Source of the DNA: UBA1715 sp045599365
GTDB taxonomy: Bacteria; Bacteroidota; Bacteroidia; Bacteroidales; UBA1715
Assembly (NCBI GenBank): GCA_045599365.1
Contig: JAZRVS010000129.1
Coordinates: forward strand, 1-64,000
Direction of reading: 5' to 3'
DNA length: 64,000 nucleotides
Below the pieces are notes generated by a model. It was not told where the DNA came from, ran no database searches, and was given only the letters and a program-made list of their open reading frames with translations. The position numbers and the translations under genes are program-made. Positions 30,627 through 39,982 of the stretch are shown one piece after another (position 1 is the stretch's first letter; each line of letters begins with the position of its first letter).

Positions 30627-33600
30627 TGGCAAGAATACCCGACACATATCAAGAGGTTGAATATTTAAGAGGTACTGGAACGCAATATATCCGTACGAGT
30701 TATTTTGCGACTGGAAACACAAGCATTAAAATTAAATTCAGAGTTAATGAATTGAAAGGTTACGGTATCTTTGGTTCTCGTGATACCACGACACCAACAA
30801 ACGCTTATTTAATGTGGGGTGCAGGAGCAGGATTTTGGCGTGCACAATACGGTAATCAAAACTTTGTTTCGGAAATAGAACGTGATACCGAGTGGCACAC
30901 TTGGGAACAACGGAAAAACGCTTGCTTTTTAGACGGTAAGTTGTTTTATACTTTTGAAAAACAGACGTTTCAAAACTCATACGAGCAATTATTGTTCGGT
31001 ATCGGAAGTAGTGCGACTACTATAACTGGCTTGTATGTTGCAAAAAATGACATCGGCGTTGTGGAATATTGGGAAAATACCGAATTAACAATGCAGTTAA
31101 TTCCTTGTTATCGCAAAGCTGATAAAGAGGCAGGATATTACGATACTATTTATGACGAGTTTTTAACAAATGCAGGAACAGGCAAGTTTGAAGTTGGTCC
31201 TGACGTTTTATACGAAGACGAAGTACAAGAAGTTGAATATATTTACGGAACAGGTACGCAATACATTGACGGTGGAGTTATCGGTAAAACTGGCGAATAT
31301 AAAATACGGACAAAGATAAGAACAAGCGATAACATATCGGGCTTGCAATCTATTTATGGCGTTAGAAAAGATAGTGGAAATACTCGGTTTATGCTTGGTT
31401 TTTATACATCAAGCAATCAGATAAAGTTTGACTTCGCCATTAACACAGATAACTTTGGACAAGTTGTTTCTAAAAATACCGATTATGAGTTTGAAGCAGA
31501 TTATACAACTGACACAAGAACATTGAAAATTAACGGAGTTGTAAATATAACCAGTAGTGATTCATTGGACACAGGTGGAAATATTTATATATTCGGTTAT
31601 AACCGTATGTGGCAACCTGTGTCACAAATGACTTCGTTCTTCGTTGGTCGTATGTACGAGTTTGATATAATTGATAAAAACGGAAAAAGCATTTTATCAT
31701 TAAAGCCTGCCTATCGTAAATCAGATAATAAAACAGGAATGTATGACAGAAAAAGAAAAGTGTTTTTTCCTAATTTAGGAGCAGGAGAGTTTTTACTTGG
31801 AGAAAACGTTTATCGTAAAGATTTACGTATGATTTATTGGCAGGGTGCTAATTCTCAACCTTTACCAAGTGAATATCAAGCAGTTGAATACGTTGAAAGT
31901 GCAGGTGCGTCAACAGACACAGCTAACACACATTCAATAGATTTAGGTTTTAAAGGAAATCAAGACACTGTTATGAATTGCACTGTCGCAATGCTGAATA
32001 GTCCTAGACGTGTGTTCGGTAATAATACAATTTCAAGTAAAGCGATAACGTTATGTTTAGCAAGTTCAGGTAGCGAAATAAATCGTTTTGGTACAAACTC
32101 GGTAACAGGTGCAATTCCTAGCACTTTGAAAATGGGCGAGTTTCAAAATTATACCGTTGATAAAAATGGCATTTATTGTGACGGACAACAAATTGCCGAA
32201 TATTCGCCAGTTAGTTTTGAAACTGACGGAAACTTGAGATTTTTAACTATTGGTGGTTATGCACCAAATGTCGGTGTTTTAAGAGTTAAAAATTTTGAAA
32301 TTGTCGGTAAAGTCAAGCTACAGGCTTGCAAAAGGAAAACTGACAATGTTGCAGGATTTTACGACTTTGTTTCAGGCGAGTTTAAAACTTGTGACGGATT
32401 AACTGCAGGGAATGACATTTATTATAAACAACAAATAAGATTTTTTTATACAGAAGCAAGTACGACAAAATTGCCTAATGAATATCAAGAAGTAAATTAT
32501 ATCAGTGGAACTAGCTATAATAGTTATATGGTTTCCGATTACAAGGCAAGTAGTAATACTCGTGTTGTTGTTGAAGCACGACCAAAAGGCAATGGTGGCT
32601 GGCTATTCGGAGCAAGAAGTGGTACAGGTTATACTGACTCATTTTCTTTAATGTTCGCTGCAAACGCTACTTATCCTCAATTTGGAAACGACGCTCAAAC
32701 AATTGAAAGAGGATTTATTGATGGTGCAAAACATACGTTTAAACTATCGCAAGACGGTTTCTTCGTTGACGATGAGCAGATAACAACATTTATGGCTCAA
32801 ACATTCCAGTCTACCCACAATCAGTATTTGCTATGTATGAACAATAATGAAGTTAAAGCAAATGGATTTATTGGTGATGTTTTTAGTGTGAGATATTACG
32901 AAGGAAGCCAACTCGTTCGTGATTATGTACCATGCTATCGCAAGGCTGATAATGTTATTGGCTTGTATGACATAATCAATGGAAAATTCTGTGTCAATGT
33001 AGGAACGGTCAATTATGAAAAAGGTCCTTGTGTGCATATACCGAGTGAATATCAAGAAGTTGAATATATTGAATCTGACGGCAACCAATACATAAATACT
33101 GGATATACAGGTAACATTGACACCGAAGTTAATTATCACGGAAAATTTTTGAGTGCGACAGGTACATTTTTTCAAATATTCGGAAACAACGTAACAAGCA
33201 GTAGAGCGTTAACTGTCAACTTAAATATAACTGGTAACGCAGCGACAAGCCGTTTTGGTAATAAAACAGCGTCAATGTCGTATAGAGTACCAGCAGACGC
33301 AGAAGTTACATTAAAATTAAACAAAAACGTTTTCGGCTACATTGACAACAAAGGATATTTACAAGCGTCGCCGATTGACGCAACAACATCTTTCACCACA
33401 AATGGAACACTTCATTTAATGTTTGTCAATGGTGACTCTTATAAAGGTGCTTCTCAATTTTATGAATCAACAATAGTTCAAGCTGGAGTTGTTGCTCGTA
33501 AATATAAACCTGTTTATCGTAAGGCAGACGGTGTTATCGGAGTTTATGACGTTATAACAGGAACGTTCTTGACAAATGCGGGAACAGGGACATTTACTAA

Positions 33601-33646
33601 AGGTGCAGATGTAAAAAATAGAACAGTTAGATTTATTTATGTGTGA
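30626..33646 (+). CDS. Five-module lectin-like adhesin, 1006 aa
   Basis: Five modules of about 200 residues begin near residues 8, 200, 417, 620 and 809 with YQEVEYLRGTGTQYI or variants, and end with P.YRKADxxxGxYD...F.tNaGTG. This is the concanavalin/LamG-like fold that recurs in gut phages and bacterial surface proteins. The modules are diverged, so the protein may bind several glycans or be multivalent. It is probably a distal receptor-binding protein next to the fibre upstream. Confidence 0.75.
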   Translation: MARIPDTYQEVEYLRGTGTQYIRTSYFATGNTSIKIKFRVNELKGYGIFGSRDTTTPTNAYLMWGAGAGFWRAQYGNQNFVSEIERDTEWHTWEQRKNACFLDGKLFYTFEKQTFQNSYEQLLFGIGSSATTITGLYVAKNDIGVVEYWENTELTMQLIPCYRKADKEAGYYDTIYDEFLTNAGTGKFEVGPDVLYEDEVQEVEYIYGTGTQYIDGGVIGKTGEYKIRTKIRTSDNISGLQSIYGVRKDSGNTRFMLGFYTSSNQIKFDFAINTDNFGQVVSKNTDYEFEADYTTDTRTLKINGVVNITSSDSLDTGGNIYIFGYNRMWQPVSQMTSFFVGRMYEFDIIDKNGKSILSLKPAYRKSDNKTGMYDRKRKVFFPNLGAGEFLLGENVYRKDLRMIYWQGANSQPLPSEYQAVEYVESAGASTDTANTHSIDLGFKGNQDTVMNCTVAMLNSPRRVFGNNTISSKAITLCLASSGSEINRFGTNSVTGAIPSTLKMGEFQNYTVDKNGIYCDGQQIAEYSPVSFETDGNLRFLTIGGYAPNVGVLRVKNFEIVGKVKLQACKRKTDNVAGFYDFVSGEFKTCDGLTAGNDIYYKQQIRFFYTEASTTKLPNEYQEVNYISGTSYNSYMVSDYKASSNTRVVVEARPKGNGGWLFGARSGTGYTDSFSLMFAANATYPQFGNDAQTIERGFIDGAKHTFKLSQDGFFVDDEQITTFMAQTFQSTHNQYLLCMNNNEVKANGFIGDVFSVRYYEGSQLVRDYVPCYRKADNVIGLYDIINGKFCVNVGTVNYEKGPCVHIPSEYQEVEYIESDGNQYINTGYTGNIDTEVNYHGKFLSATGTFFQIFGNNVTSSRALTVNLNITGNAATSRFGNKTASMSYRVPADAEVTLKLNKNVFGYIDNKGYLQASPIDATTSFTTNGTLHLMFVNGDSYKGASQFYESTIVQAGVVARKYKPVYRKADGVIGVYDVITGTFLTNAGTGTFTKGADVKNRTVRFIYV

Positions 33647-33654
33647 GGTGTTAA

Positions 33655-33888
33655 ATGGATAAATTGGATATTGTAAAAACGAGTGAAGAAAAGTTTAAAG
33701 GTTACACTCCTGATAAAAACAAAATATTTGCCGTTAAAATAGCTTTTTCTGGGAATGAGCTTTTGTTCATTGATGAAAATGGGGTTGTAAAAGCGACTAA
33801 TGATTTAAGCTTTATAGCTGGATATGACGCAAGTCAAACTCAAACATTAAAACAAATTAATGGAGTGTTGCAATGGGTAAACGGTTAA
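33655..33888 (+). CDS. Small fibre-associated protein, 77 aa
   Basis: Eight bases after the adhesin gene, behind TGTGAGGTGTTAA. The pattern FAVKIAFSGNELLFIDENGV, with an ending QTLKQINGVLQWVNG, is typical of short phage proteins at the ends of fibre cassettes. It may be a chaperone or tip protein. No catalytic motif. Confidence 0.6.
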   Translation: MDKLDIVKTSEEKFKGYTPDKNKIFAVKIAFSGNELLFIDENGVVKATNDLSFIAGYDASQTQTLKQINGVLQWVNG

Positions 33889-34016
33889 AACAAGCGCAAC
33901 GGATATGTGCAAAGGTTCAGGTTAAATTAACAGTTGACAGGAAAAAACTAACGCAAGCTGATAAAAGGGCTTGGAATGTAGCAATTAAATATATTAACGA
34001 AAGCAGGCAAAGATGA
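33873..34016 (+). CDS. Small basic protein, 47 aa
   Basis: ATG 33873 overlaps the previous gene, and its TGA overlaps the next ATG, so it is embedded in a coupled operon. Basic (AQRICAKVQVKLTVDRKK, KRAWNVAIKYINE) and similar in length and core to the protein at 18853-18999. The two may be copies of the same family placed in early and fibre operons. Function unknown. Confidence 0.5.
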   Translation: MGKRLKQAQRICAKVQVKLTVDRKKLTQADKRAWNVAIKYINESRQR

Positions 34017-34558
34017 GAATTATTTTAAGTTTATTATACGGTGTTTTTAGACGGATGTTTGGATCAAGTGGTTGGCATATACCTTTTTTAGAAAATCGTT
34101 TTGTTCAGCACATTTTCGGCTATTTAGTCGGTGTGTTATCTCTGTTATTATGCAATTACAAAGATTGGCAAGTGTTACTTGTTCCGATTGTTATTCAAGG
34201 GTTATTTTGGGCACCTGCTGTTGGAATGTATCAAGACATCGGCAGAGCAGGACAACCAGATGAAAAAATGGAAAAAAGATATAACGCAATTTGGTATAAT
34301 CGCTTTTTAAATAGGTGGTTTGGACGTTATAAATATTCTGACTTGTACGATTTTGTCGGCTTGACAATCAGATATACGTTGCCTGCTTTATTGATTGCGA
34401 TATTGCTTGCTAAACCTGTGTTTTGTTTTACAGGCGTTGGAGTAGCTTGTATATATGCATTTATGTGGAAATTGTATGATTATCAATATACCAAAGAGCC
34501 GACAGAATATGCAGAGTTTATCAGTGGCGTATTTTTTGGTTTAATGCTTGTATTTTAG
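34013..34558 (+). CDS. Polytopic membrane protein, 181 aa
   Basis: At least four hydrophobic segments are visible: FGYLVGVLSLLLC, VLLVPIVIQGLFWAPAV, LPALLIAILLAKPVFCF, then VGVACIYAFMW and FISGVFFGLMLVF. Charged loops lie between (RAGQPDEKMEKRYNAIW). No lysis or transport family is evident. It ends the rightward cassette and converges with the minus-strand gene by a four-base overlap. It could be a holin-type or superinfection-exclusion protein. Confidence 0.65.
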   Translation: MRIILSLLYGVFRRMFGSSGWHIPFLENRFVQHIFGYLVGVLSLLLCNYKDWQVLLVPIVIQGLFWAPAVGMYQDIGRAGQPDEKMEKRYNAIWYNRFLNRWFGRYKYSDLYDFVGLTIRYTLPALLIAILLAKPVFCFTGVGVACIYAFMWKLYDYQYTKEPTEYAEFISGVFFGLMLVF

Positions 34559-34827
34559 CGAGCTGAATTCTTTAAAATAGCTAGGATTGTATCAAACTTA
34601 TCTTCAATTCGTTTTGAAACGTTGTCATTGTTTTGTTTGATTGCCCGAAGTATGTCTTCTTTAAATGTACGGAAATCTTCTTTTGTTGCGTATGATGCAA
34701 TTTTTCTTTCAATTTCATCTGTGAATTCTTCAAAATCTTTCTTACTTGCTTTTTGATATAATAATCCATAACAAGTAAATAACCCACCAGCTAATGCAAA
34801 AAATGCTTCAATAATATATTTTTCCAT
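34555..34827 (-). CDS. Membrane-anchored coiled-coil protein, 90 aa
   Basis: Start chosen at ATG 34827 behind GTGAGGAAACGT because a near-consensus promoter lies immediately upstream. An N-terminal membrane segment (IIEAFFALAGGLFTCYGLL) is followed by a long coiled coil (DFEEFTDEIERKIASYATK). This layout suits an inner-membrane spanin, or a holin regulator, beside the endolysin. No lipobox partner was found. It is the last gene of the leftward late region. Confidence 0.6.
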   Translation of the reverse strand: MEKYIIEAFFALAGGLFTCYGLLYQKASKKDFEEFTDEIERKIASYATKEDFRTFKEDILRAIKQNNDNVSKRIEDKFDTILAILKNSAR

Positions 34828-34846
34828 ACGTTTCCTCACTGATTTA

Positions 34847-34875
34847 GTTATAGCGAAACTTTTGTTAACTGTCAA
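34847..34875 (-). promoter_or_regulatory. Leftward promoter within endolysin 3' end
   Basis: TTGACA (34875-34870), 17-bp spacer, TATAAC (34852-34847). It overlaps the last codons of the endolysin gene and gives the membrane coiled-coil gene a transcript of its own, perhaps for earlier or stronger expression than the rest of the late operon. Confidence 0.7.
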
Positions 34876-35362
34876 GAATTTTTGCCAACGACAATCCTTT
34901 TTTTATAACTTCGTCAGAGTAAGGTTGAATTCCGTTTTCGTGTAAAATTATTCCTTCAATTAACTTTTTAAAATCAGATAGTTGTATTTTATCATCAGGT
35001 AATACGCCAACTTTATCGCAAACGTGTTTTACATAAGCTGACGTGTTGTTTTCGTTTGTTGGTGCGTATCTGTTAATAATTTGACGAATCGTCTTTAAAT
35101 TGTATTTGTTGTAATAATTAAATAATAATTTTGCTAAAGCACGAATTCCGTATTCAGGTGAAACAAATACGCAAAATGAAGCGTCTTTGCTTTTTCCGTC
35201 TTTATCTAATCCTTGCCAAGCTGAAGATGACCAACGGATATTTCCAGGATTGTTGTTTCGGATTCCTCTTGGTTGTGGGGTAACTTGTGGGACAACTTGT
35301 GGGGTAGCTTGTGCTGTAGGTTTTGATTTTTTACAAAAAAGTTTTAACAACAATTTAATCAT
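34865..35362 (-). CDS. Putative endolysin (lysozyme-like fold), 165 aa
   Basis: Start at ATG 35362 behind TGGAGGAAGTGGAA, overlapping the upstream gene by eight bases. A short basic, hydrophobic N-terminus (MIKLLLKLFCKK) precedes a proline-rich linker with VVPQVTPQ. The body starts RGIRNNNPGNIRW, the signature of a family of phage lysozyme-like transglycosylase or virion peptidoglycan hydrolase domains. The N-terminus may be a signal-arrest segment, though it is short. Confidence 0.72.
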   Translation of the reverse strand: MIKLLLKLFCKKSKPTAQATPQVVPQVTPQPRGIRNNNPGNIRWSSSAWQGLDKDGKSKDASFCVFVSPEYGIRALAKLLFNYYNKYNLKTIRQIINRYAPTNENNTSAYVKHVCDKVGVLPDDKIQLSDFKKLIEGIILHENGIQPYSDEVIKKGLSLAKILDS

Positions 35363-35810
35363 TTTCCACTTCCTCCAAATAATGATAATCGCCAGTTTCA
35401 AAATAAAGGTCCAAATTCTCGCTTGTGATTTGCAAATGTTCTGCCACAAGATTTACTAAAGTATGACCTCTATGGAAATCTTCAACGTCGTCAACGTCAA
35501 TACGAGCAATTTCTTTAGCCATTTTTTCTTCTTCTGTTTCTTCAGGCATTTCTTCAATAATGTCACGAACATTTTGCTTAGTGAACATACGAGCTTGAAT
35601 TAACGCACGCCAGACTTCAGCACGAGTGCGAGTTAAATCGTTAATTCGTTCTCTTTCCTGTTCCTCAAGTTCCTCTTGAGTGTAACCCCAAGCTTCTAAT
35701 GCAGTTTCTGTTTCACGAATTTCATAACCCAATCTGTGATTTTGTGAAACAATAAATTCAAGTCTATCTTCTTCTTCGTATGGTTTTTCCAAACTTGATT
35801 TGATTTCCAT
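35355..35810 (-). CDS. Hypothetical fibre-operon protein, 151 aa
   Basis: Acidic, helical protein with coiled-coil stretches (TQEELEEQERERINDLTRTR) and an acidic PEETEEEK loop. It lies between the fibre genes and the endolysin. Proteins of similar size and composition sit at this place in other proteobacterial phages, where they may assist fibre assembly. No catalytic motif. It shares one base with the upstream gene end. Confidence 0.62.
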   Translation of the reverse strand: MEIKSSLEKPYEEEDRLEFIVSQNHRLGYEIRETETALEAWGYTQEELEEQERERINDLTRTRAEVWRALIQARMFTKQNVRDIIEEMPEETEEEKMAKEIARIDVDDVEDFHRGHTLVNLVAEHLQITSENLDLYFETGDYHYLEEVEND

Positions 35811-36421
35811 TATAATACTCCTTTTAACTTATTTCCGTCTTGAAAAGCTTTAAAAATATCAATTACTTGTGTTTCTGTATAATCAGTTGGACTTCCTTCA
35901 ACTCGTTGTTGTGCAGTTATTGTTATTTCTGTTATGCGTGAAGGGTATCTGTCGCCATTATTATCTGGTCTAATACAAATACGAATTGCTGTACAAGTTC
36001 TTGAAAACGTGTGTGTATTTGTATTGGCAGATGATTGTGTACTCACGTGAACTGGAGTTCCACTTGAAATATCATAAATTATTGAACCTGTAATAGACGA
36101 AGCGTAACCTACAACAACTGATCCGTTAATGTAAATCTTTGATATTTTAAGTTTGTTTGAAAAATAGAGGTCAATGACACTGTATGTCTTTGAACCCTTG
36201 TTCACAGTAAAATAACCGTTTTTTATAAAAGGATTAGTTATTGATTGATAATCTGTTATTGATTGATTTGAGAACGTCGGACTTGTTGGAGTATCTATTG
36301 TTGACCCCGATAATTGTGGGTCAGATATAGAAATTTGACCAAGCAAACCAGATACAGTTGTTGCTTGACTCCAAGTTCCATATTTATAATAAAGCGTTTT
36401 CGTATCTTTAAATAATTTCAT
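35810..36421 (-). CDS. Discoidin-like carbohydrate-binding tail protein, 203 aa
   Basis: Residues 70-175 (SVIDLYFSNKLKISKIYING ... AIRICIRPDNNGDRYPSRIT) have the strand order of F5/8C discoidin or CBM-like sandwiches, often used by phages to bind sugars. The N-terminus (MKLFKDTKTLYYKYGTWSQA) is typical of short tail proteins after a long fibre. It has no strong ribosome site and starts two bases after the fibre stop, so coupling is likely. Confidence 0.55.
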   Translation of the reverse strand: MKLFKDTKTLYYKYGTWSQATTVSGLLGQISISDPQLSGSTIDTPTSPTFSNQSITDYQSITNPFIKNGYFTVNKGSKTYSVIDLYFSNKLKISKIYINGSVVVGYASSITGSIIYDISSGTPVHVSTQSSANTNTHTFSRTCTAIRICIRPDNNGDRYPSRITEITITAQQRVEGSPTDYTETQVIDIFKAFQDGNKLKGVL

Positions 36422-36422
36422 T

Positions 36423-38825
36423 TTATTGTCCGTCTGCTAAATAACCGTAAGCACGCCACATGAGTCTTTTTAAATCAGCAGTATATTCTTTGTGTGTAAA
36501 TCCAGTTACTGAAATAGAATTTGCATATAATTCAATGTCGTGAGATGCTCCAGCTCTAGTTGTAACTCTGGTTAAATAAACTTGAGGAACCCACTTAAAT
36601 TTCTTAACGAACGTAAGCGTTTGTACAGTTGATGAAAAACTTGTGTCACCCCATTGTTCACAATAATTATCATCATAGATACGATAACCACTTAATCCAT
36701 CTGAACTTACATACGTTCTTGTTACACAATGAACTTCTGATGACATCTTTGAGTTGACCCACTCTGTTGTTGCTATGTGATTAGTAGTAGATGTGGAAGG
36801 TGGAGTTGGGGCGAAGGCATAAAAGTCCCCACTAGGAGTTGCAACTATAGATATTACACCATTGGATGTAGAGCCTAATGTTGGAGTATATGCCCTCATA
36901 GAAGCAACCAACTCTCCGTTAGTATTATACTCGCAACCAAATCGTGCAAGTCTTCCTGTACTTGTGTTTTCAGTTGAATCAACCATCAGGTACTGATTTC
37001 CTACTGTTGCAGAAGGTACAGTTCCTTTTGTATAGTTAGTGGCTACAGAATAAATAGTGTTATTATTAGATTTAAAAGCGTTATTAGCACTCAAACTTGC
37101 ATACTCTTTAAGTTTAGTATTTCTAGCTCCTACTGTGTCACCTTGTGTTGATGATAAAGTGTCTTCTTGTGGGTGTGGAAACCTAACAAAACCAGCTTTA
37201 CCTGTTTCACCACTATTAAGAATTTCAAAACTTGTAAAAGTATTATTTGTTTTATTATATAATTGAAAGTTAAGTCCAGCGGATCCTGATTCAGATACAT
37301 ATCCTTTAAATCCTGCTGTACTACCTTCTCTTAAATTCGCTAAAAAAGCAGGTCCACCACTACTTGCAGATGTATAAGTTATGTTTCCGTTAAGATATAC
37401 TGGTTTTGTAAATGTTTTAGTGCCAGTTATGGTTTGCGGTCCATTTAAATCAACATAATTAGCTAATTTAGTATTTCTTGCACCAACTGTGTCAATCTGA
37501 ACTGATCCAGTTGTATCGTCTGTTGGTGTCGGCGCGCTAGTTGAAAATGCACCAGTTTTTAAAGCATATATACCTAATGCTCCAAAAACACGAGTATCTC
37601 CGTTATAGATACTAGGACGTAAAAAAACTCCATTCGCATCGCTGCTTACGTGAGCGAACTCAATGCAGCTACCCGCTTTTTTATCAGAGAATTGTTCAGT
37701 AATGTAATAACTATAATTAGCAGAAGTTGATACAGTACTACTAGCTGGATTATTCATTTGTAAGAATCTTCCAGAATTTGAAGATGATGAGTAAGTTTTA
37801 ACTATAATGCTAGTAAATGTTTTATCACCATCAATCGTCTGATTTCCAGTTGTTTTCACAACTGACGAATCAAGTTCAGTAACTTTGTTTGATAAATCGG
37901 AGAATTCATCGTATTTAACTAACTGAACAGGTGATTTGACTTTCATTGATGTGACTTTATATGGAGAAGTTCTATCACGTTCTTCGTTCCAAATAACGAC
38001 ACCAACTCGTTTTGTTGCAACTCCTCCGACAACGGTATATAAAATATTCTCAGAAGGTTTATACCACAATGTATAATTAGTGGTTGGCTTATCTTCAGAA
38101 ACAACAAAACTAGTAAATCCGTTATCAAAGTTGTGAGCATTACTTACAACAAGACCTATAAAAGGACCCCCATTAATAGTTCTTGTATAAGATATAGCTC
38201 TATCACTAGTCCACTTTAAATTATTATTTTTTCCATATTCATTTTTTCCGTCTGGAGCTGACATTTCAACTCCAGGTAACATATAAACTGTACTTCCCAT
38301 AAAGCCAAATCCGTTAAAAATTTGGTCTATTGAGATAATTTTACCTGTTGAATCACAACTAATAATGGCTAAAGGAAGACTTCCATATCGGTCAATCATT
38401 CCACTTGAATCATAAAAACGAATTGCATTTGTAGTAGTGTCCCACCAAGTAGTTGATGAAACTGGAGATACGACTTGTGGTCCAGATTGCCAAGTTGATA
38501 AATAACGAAGTCTTATTGTATCCTTATCAATAAACGCAGCCATAGCTTCATCTGGATTTGTTGTGCCACCACTTCTTGTAATGTCGTTTTGAACAACTAC
38601 GGTTTCATACGTATTAACACCTTTTGGAACGTAATACTTACTTCCTGCTTTTAATGTCAATACACCTTCACTACTCAATTCCAACTTAATATCTTGTGGA
38701 ATTTTTGTAATGCAGTTTGAGATTTTAGAAGAAGCTTCTAAATCAATTTCATCTGCAATCTGATTAACTGTTTCATATAACGCTTCATCTGCTAATTGTT
38801 GCTTGTTAATTCTTGTGTTTGACAT
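36423..38825 (-). CDS. Long tail fibre, 800 aa
   Basis: Repeats of the phage fibre type are visible: GNQTIDGDKTFTSIIV and GPQTITGTKTFTKPVYL, each followed by variants of DTVGARNTKLxxY. A central block has TTNHIATTEWVNSKM. The distal end GYRIYDDNYCEQWGDTSF is the common tip module of proteobacterial fibres, and the chain closes with YGYLADGQ. It should form the side or central fibre that contacts the host. The start follows TAGGAGAAGTGA. Confidence 0.8.
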   Translation of the reverse strand: MSNTRINKQQLADEALYETVNQIADEIDLEASSKISNCITKIPQDIKLELSSEGVLTLKAGSKYYVPKGVNTYETVVVQNDITRSGGTTNPDEAMAAFIDKDTIRLRYLSTWQSGPQVVSPVSSTTWWDTTTNAIRFYDSSGMIDRYGSLPLAIISCDSTGKIISIDQIFNGFGFMGSTVYMLPGVEMSAPDGKNEYGKNNNLKWTSDRAISYTRTINGGPFIGLVVSNAHNFDNGFTSFVVSEDKPTTNYTLWYKPSENILYTVVGGVATKRVGVVIWNEERDRTSPYKVTSMKVKSPVQLVKYDEFSDLSNKVTELDSSVVKTTGNQTIDGDKTFTSIIVKTYSSSSNSGRFLQMNNPASSTVSTSANYSYYITEQFSDKKAGSCIEFAHVSSDANGVFLRPSIYNGDTRVFGALGIYALKTGAFSTSAPTPTDDTTGSVQIDTVGARNTKLANYVDLNGPQTITGTKTFTKPVYLNGNITYTSASSGGPAFLANLREGSTAGFKGYVSESGSAGLNFQLYNKTNNTFTSFEILNSGETGKAGFVRFPHPQEDTLSSTQGDTVGARNTKLKEYASLSANNAFKSNNNTIYSVATNYTKGTVPSATVGNQYLMVDSTENTSTGRLARFGCEYNTNGELVASMRAYTPTLGSTSNGVISIVATPSGDFYAFAPTPPSTSTTNHIATTEWVNSKMSSEVHCVTRTYVSSDGLSGYRIYDDNYCEQWGDTSFSSTVQTLTFVKKFKWVPQVYLTRVTTRAGASHDIELYANSISVTGFTHKEYTADLKRLMWRAYGYLADGQ

Positions 38826-38834
38826 TCACTTCTC

Positions 38835-39548
38835 CTAATATCCGTCTGCTAGATAATCTATTGTACCATTAACATAAACGCTTGTATTTGTCAAGCTCTT
38901 AATTCCTATTTTAAAGCTGTCCCTACTGACTTCACTTACTTCAATCACTCCATATCCGTCACTTTCAACTAACGCACTTGTAATGTGTGGAATTGTGTAA
39001 TATTTTTTACTTAATAAAACTGTTGTCGGACCTGAACTTGAGCAAGTAACTCGTCCTTTTTGAATCACATCTTCAACGTCAATCGTTAATTTCTGACCAA
39101 TTAAACCGAACCGTCCTTGAGTTTGAGCAATTTGCATTTGAACACCAACAATCGCTTCTTTATATTCGTATTCACCTGGAACAAGTGGACGTAATTCACT
39201 ATAACCTAAAGGAGTTCTCTTTAAAGCAAATTCTTCAAAAACATCTCTGCTACTTGAGAAATTGTCTATCTCAAAATCATATAAAACAGTACTTCCTGCT
39301 TTTAAATCGTCTTCGTCAGCGATTTTGATTAAATCTTCTTTTACGGTTTTTGTGACATCTATTGTGTATTTGTCGCTTACCGTTAATTTGTCTTCAAGTC
39401 CTTTTACGTCAATAGCAGTTCGGTTTTTTCCCCAACCACTATAGTTGTATTGCATTTCTGGAGAACCAGAAATAAGCTGTAACGCTTTCAGTTCTTCGTA
39501 AGTATATCCGTTTCCTTTTGTCCAAGTTATAATTACGTTTGAAGACAT
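38835..39548 (-). CDS. Tail-tip associated protein, 237 aa
   Basis: Opens SSNVIITWTKGNGYTYEELK and ends NGTIDYLADGY, a C-terminal motif shared with the adjacent 800-residue fibre. The middle is beta-rich (EYKEAIVGVQMQIAQTQGRF). The position between fibre and J protein suggests an adaptor or a short fibre. No exact family known to me. It starts two bases before the stop-adjacent region of the neighbouring gene. Confidence 0.6.
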   Translation of the reverse strand: MSSNVIITWTKGNGYTYEELKALQLISGSPEMQYNYSGWGKNRTAIDVKGLEDKLTVSDKYTIDVTKTVKEDLIKIADEDDLKAGSTVLYDFEIDNFSSSRDVFEEFALKRTPLGYSELRPLVPGEYEYKEAIVGVQMQIAQTQGRFGLIGQKLTIDVEDVIQKGRVTCSSSGPTTVLLSKKYYTIPHITSALVESDGYGVIEVSEVSRDSFKIGIKSLTNTSVYVNGTIDYLADGY

Positions 39549-39550
39549 TT

Positions 39551-39982
39551 TTAAATTAACTCAAATTCAAATTCTTGTGTAAAATCAACTGACGAATCAA
39601 CTGTAATTGGTGTTGTGAAAAGCAATCTATCTAACATCGTTCCACCTGAGCTCGCATTGAAAACACCACCTTCAGTTATGTTTCCTGTAACAACTCCACG
39701 ACCAAACGGTGCTGTGATAACAAAAGTTTTTCCACTAATTTGCCACGTTCCAACGTGACGATTGCTTTCATTGACTAATTTTGTCATAGCTGAAGTTGTT
39801 GCACCACCACCTTTTCCAACGGCAACATATTGCATAACAGCTGGACGACCACTCGTAGCTGTCATCGCTTTCATAATGAACTCAAAACCGACATTCACAA
39901 TCATATTGTTTTGTTCGTAAATTTCAACGTGCCCATCATCGTATTTTAAAATTGCACGCCCTTTTCCTTTTACTTTAATCAT
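39551..39982 (-). CDS. Phage tail fibre family protein, 143 aa
   Basis: Start chosen at ATG 39982 behind GGAGGCAATT, overlapping the J gene end by eight bases. The pattern KGRAILKYDDG..., NNMIVNVGFEFIMKAM, GVFNASSGGTMLDRLLFTTP is a recognisable small tail-fibre/structural family found after J-type genes. It probably decorates the tail tip. No enzymatic motif. Confidence 0.68.
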   Translation of the reverse strand: MIKVKGKGRAILKYDDGHVEIYEQNNMIVNVGFEFIMKAMTATSGRPAVMQYVAVGKGGGATTSAMTKLVNESNRHVGTWQISGKTFVITAPFGRGVVTGNITEGGVFNASSGGTMLDRLLFTTPITVDSSVDFTQEFEFELI

